The notes under the pieces: model-generated
Database searches by the model: none
Told to the model about the DNA's origin: nothing
Seen by the model: the letters and a program-made list of their open reading frames with translations, nothing else
Part shown: positions 1 through 4,807 of the stretch, piece by piece
How positions within the stretch are numbered: the first letter of the stretch is position 1
How the letters are laid out: every line of letters begins with the position of its first letter
Program-made: the position numbers and the translations under genes
NCBI GenBank assembly: GCA_023427125.1
Contig: JAEZBP010000080.1
Span: forward strand, 1-5,467
Direction: 5' to 3'
Length of the DNA stretch: 5,467 nucleotides
From: Pseudomonadota bacterium
Lineage (GTDB): Bacteria; Myxococcota_A; Polyangia; Polyangiales; Sandaracinaceae

Positions 1-483
1 ATGTACTTCATGGTCTCGGGCGAGCGCATCGCGGAGGCGACCTTGCCGGTCGAGGGCGGGCGCGTCGGGCCGATCGTCGTCGAGAAGGCCAACACGGTGC
101 TCGAGGTGGACGTCTACCAGCCCTTCCGCGCCGACGGCTGGTCGTACGTCGAGGCCGAGGTGCAGGACGAGGACGGCGAGTACCTCTTCGGCTTCGGCGA
201 CGAGCTCTGGGCCGAGAGCGGCTACGACGAGGGCGCCTGGCACGAAGAGAAGAACGACTACGACCTGAGCGTGACGATGCCCGCGCCGGGGACCTACTAC
301 CTCGCGTTCGCCGGGCAGGGCGCCGACGCGCAGCTCGGCGCCTACAACCCGGCGATCGAGACGCGGGTGACCGTGCGGCAGCGCAAGGGCAGCTCCTTGC
401 CGTTCTTCGTCGCCGGGACCCTGGCGCTGCTCGTCGGGGTGCTCTTGTTCCTGGTGGCCGCGAACCGGATCCGTCTCTCGTGA
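1..483 (+). CDS. Membrane-anchored beta-rich protein, C-terminal part resembling DUF4178-type proteins (probably 5'-partial)
   Basis: The reading frame is open from the first base, where an ATG happens to stand, and ends in TGA at 481-483. With no upstream sequence the ATG cannot be shown to be the start; I think the gene begins outside the window, because no signal peptide or N-terminal helix is present. Residues ~1-127 look like an all-beta domain rich in Tyr, Trp and acidic residues (W47, 'ELWAESGYDEGAWHEE' around 68-83, then 'PAPGTYYLAF'). Residues 132-155 form one hydrophobic helix followed by the short basic tail RIRLS, so the protein ends in a membrane anchor. The pattern of a strand-rich region, an acidic Trp/Glu segment and a 'P.G.YYL' strand reminds me of the C-terminal half of DUF4178 proteins, which neighbour DUF350 and aminopropyltransferase genes in other bacteria. 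That assignment is from memory and context. It is first in a tight operon, with 22 nt to the next gene. Confidence 0.7.
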   Translation: MYFMVSGERIAEATLPVEGGRVGPIVVEKANTVLEVDVYQPFRADGWSYVEAEVQDEDGEYLFGFGDELWAESGYDEGAWHEEKNDYDLSVTMPAPGTYYLAFAGQGADAQLGAYNPAIETRVTVRQRKGSSLPFFVAGTLALLVGVLLFLVAANRIRLS

Positions 484-493
484 GAGCGCTGTT

Positions 494-497
494 GGAG
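494..497 (+). promoter_or_regulatory. Ribosome binding site for the small His/Gly-rich protein
   Basis: GGAG lies 8 nt before the ATG at 506, in the 22-nt gap after the preceding stop. It supports 506 as a genuine start and so supports this small frame being a real gene. Confidence 0.6.
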
Positions 498-505
498 TCG
501 AGAAC

Positions 506-742
506 ATGAGCGCCTGGACCAGCCCGTTGGTGATCGGGTTCTTCTTCGTCGCGATGCTCGGATACGGGGCCCTCTTCATCCCGAGCCTCGGCGGCTGGGG
601 ATACGCGGGCTACGGCGGCTTCCATCGAGGCCCCTCGCTGCTCTACTGGGGCGGCGCCCGCACCCACCACGACCCGAGCGTGCGGGCCGGGAGCCACGGC
701 GGGCCGGGCCTCCACGGCGGCGGCATGCACGGCGGGAAGTAG
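506..742 (+). CDS. Small single-helix membrane protein with Gly/His-rich tail
   Basis: A 78-residue protein of unknown function; I do not recognise a named family. Residues ~7-28 form one hydrophobic helix (PLVIGFFFVAMLGYGALF), probably a membrane anchor. The rest is soluble and strongly biased: 'GGWGYAGYGG' at 29-38, then six histidines (40, 54, 55, 64, 70, 75) set among Gly, ending in HGG-type repeats and a terminal Lys. Such tails often bind transition metals (Ni, Cu, Zn) or acidic lipid head groups, but this is inference from composition only. It is placed tightly inside the operon, 22 nt after the beta-rich membrane protein and 5 nt before the aminopropyltransferase, with a good GGAG ribosome site. 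In related clusters this position can be held by another small membrane protein (DUF4247), to which I see no clear similarity. The position, start signal and absence of a better frame make a real gene likely. Confidence 0.72.
   Translation: MSAWTSPLVIGFFFVAMLGYGALFIPSLGGWGYAGYGGFHRGPSLLYWGGARTHHDPSVRAGSHGGPGLHGGGMHGGK
695..735 (+). repeat. Three in-frame copies of CACGGCGG encoding His-Gly-Gly
   Basis: The octamer CACGGCGG occurs at 695-702, 713-720 and 728-735, with periods of 18 and 15 nt, always in the frame that reads His-Gly-Gly. It makes the tail of the small membrane protein (His64, His70, His75). The last copy overlaps the purine-rich GGGAAG that probably serves as ribosome site of the next gene. 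Identical codon use in all three copies suggests recent expansion, although codon bias alone could give it. Confidence 0.6.
734..739 (+). promoter_or_regulatory. Probable ribosome binding site of the aminopropyltransferase gene, inside the preceding gene
   Basis: GGGAAG lies 8 nt before the ATG at 748 and within the last codons of the small His/Gly-rich gene. With only 5 nt between stop and start, translation of the two genes is probably coupled. Confidence 0.5.
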
Positions 743-747
743 CCTCC

Positions 748-2298
748 ATGGACGTGGCCGGAGCCGGCGCGGTCCTGGGCGCCCTGTCGCGGCGACAGCT
801 GAGCGTGCTGGTCGTCTCCGTCTTCGTCGCGGGGCTCTGCTCGATCGTCTACGAGCTCCTGATCGGGACAATCTCGTCCTACTTCCTCGGTGACAGCGTC
901 ACCCAGTTCTCCATCACCATCGGCCTCTTCATGGCCGCGATGGGCCTCGGCTCCTTCCTCTCGCGCAACCTCGGCGAGGGCGTGCTCGGGCAGTTCGTCG
1001 CGGTCGAGATCGGGCTCGGGCTCGCCGGCGGGCTGAGCGCGCCGGCGCTCTACTACGCCTACGCGTTCACCGAGCTCTACTACCCGGTGATGATCCTCTT
1101 CATCGTCACCATCGGAGTCCTGACGGGGCTCGAGGTGCCGATGCTCGTGCTGGCGATGCGTCGCCACTTCTCGCTCGAGAAGAACCTCTCGAACATCCTC
1201 TCGCTCGACTACCTCGGCGCGCTCGCGGCCACGCTCCTCTTCCCCTTCGTCCTCCTGCCTTGGCTCGGCACGTTCCGCAGCGCGCTCTCGGTCGGCGCGA
1301 TCAACCTCGTCACCGCGCTGCTCGTGCTGCGGGTGTTCTGGGATGGCATCCCCGAGAGGCGCGCCCGACTCTACCAGGGGGCGATCGGCGCTGGCGTCGC
1401 CGTCATGCTCGCCGGCTTCGTCTTCACGCCCCAGCTCCTCCGCCCCTGGCACGGCGCGGTCTACGAGGATCGCGTCGTCTTCCAGGAGCGGAGCCAGTAC
1501 CAGAACATCGTCCTGACCCGGGGCCGCGACGATCTGCGGATGTTCCTCGACGGCAACCTGCAGTTCTCGTCGATCGACGAGTACCGCTACCACGAGGCCC
1601 TGGTCCACGTGCCGATCTCGCTCGCCCACCGGGCCGAGGAGATCCTGGTGCTCGGCGGCGGCGACGGCCTCGCGGTCCGCGAGCTGCGGAAGCACCATGG
1701 GGTGCGCCGCATCGTCCTCGTCGACCTCGATCCCGCGGTCACCCGCATCGCGCGCGAGCACCCGATGGTCCGCCGGCTCAACGAGGACTCGCTCGCCGAT
1801 CCACGCGTTCGCGTGGTCAACCAGGACGCGTTCGTCTTCCTCGAGGAGGATGAGCGGCTCTGGGACGTGATCATCGCCGACCTGCCCGATCCGAACAACG
1901 CGTCGCTCGCGCGCCTCTACAGCCGCGAGTTCTACGGGCGCATCGGACGCCGGCTCGCGCGGGGCGGCGTCTTCGTCACGCAAGCGACGAGCCCGTTCTT
2001 CTCGCTCGACGCGTTCTGGTGCATCGAGGAGACGGTGCGCGCGGCGGGCCTCTCGACCGCGCCGTACCACGCGTACGTGCCGTCGTTCGGGGACTGGGGC
2101 TTCGTGCTCGGCGCGCACCACGAGCTCGACCCGGCGGCCGTGACCATGAGCGTGCCGACCCGCTACCTCGACGACCGCTCGGCCCGCGGCCTCTTCACGT
2201 TCGAGCGCGATCTGCGGAGGGGACCGACCGGTCCGAGCACGCTCGATCGGCCGGTGGTGCTCGGATACTATCTCGACGGATGGCAGCGCTGGAACTAG
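748..2298 (+). CDS. speE: Membrane-embedded polyamine aminopropyltransferase (spermidine synthase family)
   Basis: A 516-residue protein with about seven hydrophobic helices (roughly 18-46, 52-72, 81-106, 111-137, 150-176, 178-197, 209-230) followed by a complete cytoplasmic spermidine-synthase domain from ~235 to the end. Family signatures are intact: SQYQNI at 249-254; FLDGNLQFSSIDEYRYHE at 266-283; the nucleotide/SAM loop GGGDG at 303-307; the acidic pair D326 and D328 after the second strand; NQDAF at 358-362; and the active-site segment IIADLPDPNN, with D378 and D381 matching the Asp pair that activates the amine in spermidine synthases. Known family members transfer an aminopropyl group from decarboxylated S-adenosylmethionine to a diamine. 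The membrane-fused form is about 200 residues longer than soluble SpeE and matches Rv2601-type proteins in length. The acceptor here is unknown; the membrane part suggests a lipid-side or envelope substrate. The ATG at 748 leaves a short N-tail before helix 1 and lies 5 nt after the preceding gene. Confidence 0.93.
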   Translation: MDVAGAGAVLGALSRRQLSVLVVSVFVAGLCSIVYELLIGTISSYFLGDSVTQFSITIGLFMAAMGLGSFLSRNLGEGVLGQFVAVEIGLGLAGGLSAPALYYAYAFTELYYPVMILFIVTIGVLTGLEVPMLVLAMRRHFSLEKNLSNILSLDYLGALAATLLFPFVLLPWLGTFRSALSVGAINLVTALLVLRVFWDGIPERRARLYQGAIGAGVAVMLAGFVFTPQLLRPWHGAVYEDRVVFQERSQYQNIVLTRGRDDLRMFLDGNLQFSSIDEYRYHEALVHVPISLAHRAEEILVLGGGDGLAVRELRKHHGVRRIVLVDLDPAVTRIAREHPMVRRLNEDSLADPRVRVVNQDAFVFLEEDERLWDVIIADLPDPNNASLARLYSREFYGRIGRRLARGGVFVTQATSPFFSLDAFWCIEETVRAAGLSTAPYHAYVPSFGDWGFVLGAHHELDPAAVTMSVPTRYLDDRSARGLFTFERDLRRGPTGPSTLDRPVVLGYYLDGWQRWN

Positions 2299-2317
2299 CA
2301 TTGAGTGGACTGATCCG

Positions 2318-3196
2318 ATGAACGGAAATGCGATCGGTGAGACGCTGTTCTACGCGGTGGCCAACCTGCCGCGGGACGCGGCCTTCGTCGGCCTCGCTCT
2401 GCTTCTGCTCTTCATCGCGCGACTCGTGAAGAGCATGCTGACGCCCTTCGATATGAAGGAGCAGATGACGGCGAAGGACAACCCCGCCGTCGGCATCTCG
2501 GTCGCCGGGTACTACGTGGGCGTCCTGATCGTGATGATCGGGCCGCTCCTGACGCCGACCGAGGCCGACGTGCCGCTCTGGCAGGATCTGCTCGTCACGG
2601 GCGGCTATGCGCTCCTGGGCATCATCCTCCTGAACCTCTCGCGTACGATCATCGACCGCGTCCTCCTCCGCAGCTTCGACACGAACAAGGAGCTGATCGA
2701 GGACCGGAACGTCGGCACCGGCGCGGTGCAGATGGGCGCGTACGTGGCGAGCGGCCTGATAGTGGCCGGCGCGCTCTACGGGCAGGGAGGCGGGCCCCAT
2801 ACCGCCGTGGTCATGTACGCGCTCGGACAGCTCGGGCTCTTGATCTATGGCTGGATCTACCGGCTCATCTGTCGATACGACATCCACGCCGAGATCGAGA
2901 AGGACAACGTCGCTGCGGGGGTCTCGCTCGGCTTCAACCTCATCGCGATCGGCATCGTCCTCATGAAGGGCGTCGGCGGCGACTTCCTCGACTGGGACGT
3001 CAGCCTCGTGAGGCTCGGGCTCACGTTCGTGATCGGCGTGGTGATGCTGATCGTGCTGCGCTTCCTGGTCGACCTCATCCTGCTCCCGGGCGTGACGCTG
3101 CGCGACGAGATCGTGAAGGACCGCAACCTCAACGCCGCCTGGGTCGAGGGGGCGACGCTCACCGGCATCACGGCGGTGCTGATGGTGATCCTCTGA
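2318..3196 (+). CDS. DUF350 family membrane protein, tandem two-unit form
   Basis: A 292-residue polytopic inner-membrane protein. About eight hydrophobic stretches alternate with short charged links, two DUF350 units in tandem (about 1-150 and 151-292). The link before every second helix carries the same motif: AKDNPAVGIS (D54), IEDRNVGTGA (D129), EKDNVAAGVS (D196) and VKDRNLNAAW (D268), at spacings of 75, 67 and 72 residues. Acid-charged residues followed by Asp-(Arg)-Asn and a small-residue helix is the hallmark I associate with DUF350 (E. coli YjfL, M. tuberculosis Rv2600, which are single-unit proteins of ~130 residues). The biochemical role is unknown; membrane stress and polyamine-related operons are its usual setting. 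It starts 19 nt after the aminopropyltransferase stop; the sequence GAGTGGA at 2303-2309 is an acceptable ribosome site 8 nt before the ATG. The protein ends directly in a hydrophobic helix, so it looks complete. Confidence 0.92.
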   Translation: MNGNAIGETLFYAVANLPRDAAFVGLALLLLFIARLVKSMLTPFDMKEQMTAKDNPAVGISVAGYYVGVLIVMIGPLLTPTEADVPLWQDLLVTGGYALLGIILLNLSRTIIDRVLLRSFDTNKELIEDRNVGTGAVQMGAYVASGLIVAGALYGQGGGPHTAVVMYALGQLGLLIYGWIYRLICRYDIHAEIEKDNVAAGVSLGFNLIAIGIVLMKGVGGDFLDWDVSLVRLGLTFVIGVVMLIVLRFLVDLILLPGVTLRDEIVKDRNLNAAWVEGATLTGITAVLMVIL

Positions 3197-3274
3197 GTCT
3201 GTCGGAGGGGACCCCACTCTCGGGCTGCGCGACGCGGGAGCGGCGACGCTCGTCGCGGGTACTACCTGTGCGAC

Positions 3275-4711
3275 GTGGGTCGGGACTGGGTCGACTTCTC
3301 GACCGTGGCGTCGGCGGTGGTGACCGTGATCGGCTTCGTGTCGATCGCCTTCATCCCGCTCGTGCTGCTCCGCAGGAAGGATCCGGCGGCGACCTTCGCG
3401 TGGATCCTGGTCCTCCTCTTCGTGCCGGTGCTCGGCGTCTTCCTCTTCTGGTTCCTCGGCCGCGACCGGGTCCGGCGGCCGCTCCGCAGGCGGCGCGCGG
3501 GTGGCGAGGCCGTGCAGAGGTCGCTCGAGGCGAGGCTCGCGTTCGACGCGGCGCGGCTCGAGGCGAGCCTCGAGGGACAGCCCCCCGAGCAGCGCGGCGT
3601 GATGCGCGTCGCGGCCGCGCTCGGGCACATGGGCATCGTCGCGGGCAACGACGTGCGCGTGCTCGTCGGCGCCGGCGAGAAGAATCGGGCGCTCATCGAG
3701 GCGATCGAGGGCGCGCGCGATCACGTGCACCTCGAGTACTACATCTTCCGCGCCGACCGCTCGGGCCGACGCGTCCTCGACGCGCTGGTCGCCGCCGCCG
3801 AGCGCGGGGTGCGCGTGCGCCTGCTCTACGACGGCTACGGATCGGTCGGGCTGCGCCGGCACCTCGGGGCGCTCTTCGCGGCCGGCGGCCTCGCGGCCCC
3901 GTTCTTCCCGCTCTCGCTCCTGCGCCGCGCCTACACCGTGAACCTCCGCAACCACCGGAAGATCGCGGTCGTCGACGGCGCGCTCGGCTTCGCGGGCGGC
4001 GTCAACATCGGCGACCTCTTCGCGGACTGGCGCGACGTGCACCTGCGCCTCGAGGGGCCGGTGGTGCGCGAGCTCCAGGCGGTCTTCGTCGCCGACTGGT
4101 TCCTCGCGACCCGGCGCGATCTCACGAACGCCGCGTTCTTTCCTCAGGTCGAGCCGCGCGGGACCTCGATCGTGCAGATCCTCCAGTCGGGCCCCGACGA
4201 GCGCGTCGAGGCCATCCATCGCCTCTACTTCGCCGCGATCGCGTCCTCGCGGGTGCGCGTCTCGCTGACGACGCCCTACTTCGTGCCCGACAAGGCGATG
4301 CTCGTCGCCCTCCAGACCGCGGCGCTGCGCGGCGTCCTGGTGCGGCTGATCGTGCCGCGGCGGAGCAACCACCGCGTCACGTTCCACGCGGGCCGCAGCT
4401 TCTACGACGAGCTCCTCAGCGCCGGCGTGCACATCCACGAGTACGTGCCGGGCATGCTCCACACCAAGGCGATGGTGGTCGACGGCCGCTTCGCGATCGT
4501 CGGCAGCGCGAACCTCGACGTGCGGAGCTTCCGCCTGAACTTCGAGCTCGCGGTGGTCCTCTACGATCCGGCGGGCGTCGCGCGGCTGACCGCGCTCTTC
4601 GACGAGGATCTCGCGAACACCGAGGAGGTCGCGCTCGCCGCGTGGAGGCAGCGGCCGCTGATCACGAAGATGAAGGAGGGCGCCGGCCGCTTGATGTCGC
4701 CGCTCTTGTGA
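3275..4711 (+). CDS. cls: Cardiolipin synthase, phospholipase D superfamily
   Basis: A 478-residue protein, close to the ~480-residue length of bacterial ClsA. Two N-terminal helices (about 9-32 and 39-61) flank the conserved RRKDPAAT link, as in the PLDc_N region. Two phospholipase D active-site motifs follow: HRKIAVVD with H227, K229 and D234, followed by GGVNIGD, and HTKAMVVD with H396, K398 and D403, followed by VGSANLDVRSF. The C-terminus GRLMSPLL is the usual end of the family, so the protein is complete and looks active. Cardiolipin synthases join two phosphatidylglycerols, releasing glycerol, at the inner membrane. The start is taken as GTG at 3275, the only usual start codon before helix 1; no good ribosome site precedes it, and a strong GGAGGGG at 3204-3210 lies too far upstream. 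It follows the DUF350 gene by 78 nt in the same frame, with a single TGA between the two open frames. It may be read with the polyamine operon or on its own. Confidence 0.93.
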   Translation: MGRDWVDFSTVASAVVTVIGFVSIAFIPLVLLRRKDPAATFAWILVLLFVPVLGVFLFWFLGRDRVRRPLRRRRAGGEAVQRSLEARLAFDAARLEASLEGQPPEQRGVMRVAAALGHMGIVAGNDVRVLVGAGEKNRALIEAIEGARDHVHLEYYIFRADRSGRRVLDALVAAAERGVRVRLLYDGYGSVGLRRHLGALFAAGGLAAPFFPLSLLRRAYTVNLRNHRKIAVVDGALGFAGGVNIGDLFADWRDVHLRLEGPVVRELQAVFVADWFLATRRDLTNAAFFPQVEPRGTSIVQILQSGPDERVEAIHRLYFAAIASSRVRVSLTTPYFVPDKAMLVALQTAALRGVLVRLIVPRRSNHRVTFHAGRSFYDELLSAGVHIHEYVPGMLHTKAMVVDGRFAIVGSANLDVRSFRLNFELAVVLYDPAGVARLTALFDEDLANTEEVALAAWRQRPLITKMKEGAGRLMSPLL

Positions 4712-4807
4712 TCGAGGAGCGCGGCGCAGTGACGGTAGGCCGCGCCGTCGGCAGGTGTTCGGGAGGCCGTCACGCAGCGGAGCGACCCATGTGATAAGCA
4801 CGCTTCG
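4712..4807 (+). other. Intergenic leader with alternative inverted repeats before the lipoprotein gene
   Basis: This 96-nt gap contains GTGACGG at 4729-4735, whose exact reverse complement CCGTCAC stands at 4767-4773 (7 bp, extendable by two pairs over a bulged A). The core GACGG at 4731-4735 can instead pair with a nearer CCGTC at 4745-4749, giving a short hairpin with a loop of about 9 nt. The two pairings exclude each other. GGAG at 4779-4782 precedes an ATG at 4789 that is followed at once by TGA TAA. No run of T follows any stem, so I do not call a terminator. No clear promoter boxes are visible. Confidence 0.3.

Noticed and set aside
8..871. A 287-codon minus-strand frame across the first two genes
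   Set aside because: It is almost entirely Arg, Ala, Pro and Ser, an artefact of GC-rich antisense sequence.
1260..1853. A 197-codon plus-strand frame within the aminopropyltransferase gene
   Set aside because: It is an Arg/Pro-rich shadow frame; the main frame contains the conserved SAM and active-site motifs.
643..2301. A 552-codon open frame on the minus strand
   Set aside because: It mirrors the aminopropyltransferase gene, has a low-complexity charged composition and no motif or ribosome site.
3243..3256. A GCGAC / GTCGC hairpin before the cardiolipin synthase start, considered as a terminator or operator
   Set aside because: The stem is only 5 bp with a 4-nt loop and no T-run follows; such repeats are expected by chance at this GC content.
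2507..3265. Shared GGGTACTAC near 2507-2515 and 3257-3265, considered as a duplication
   Set aside because: A 9-base match is expected by chance many times in a window of this size, and the flanking similarity is patchy.
3268..4794. A 508-codon plus-strand frame overlapping cardiolipin synthase
   Set aside because: It is a +1-type shadow with an extremely Arg/Ala/Gly-rich product, while the overlapping frame carries both HKD motifs.
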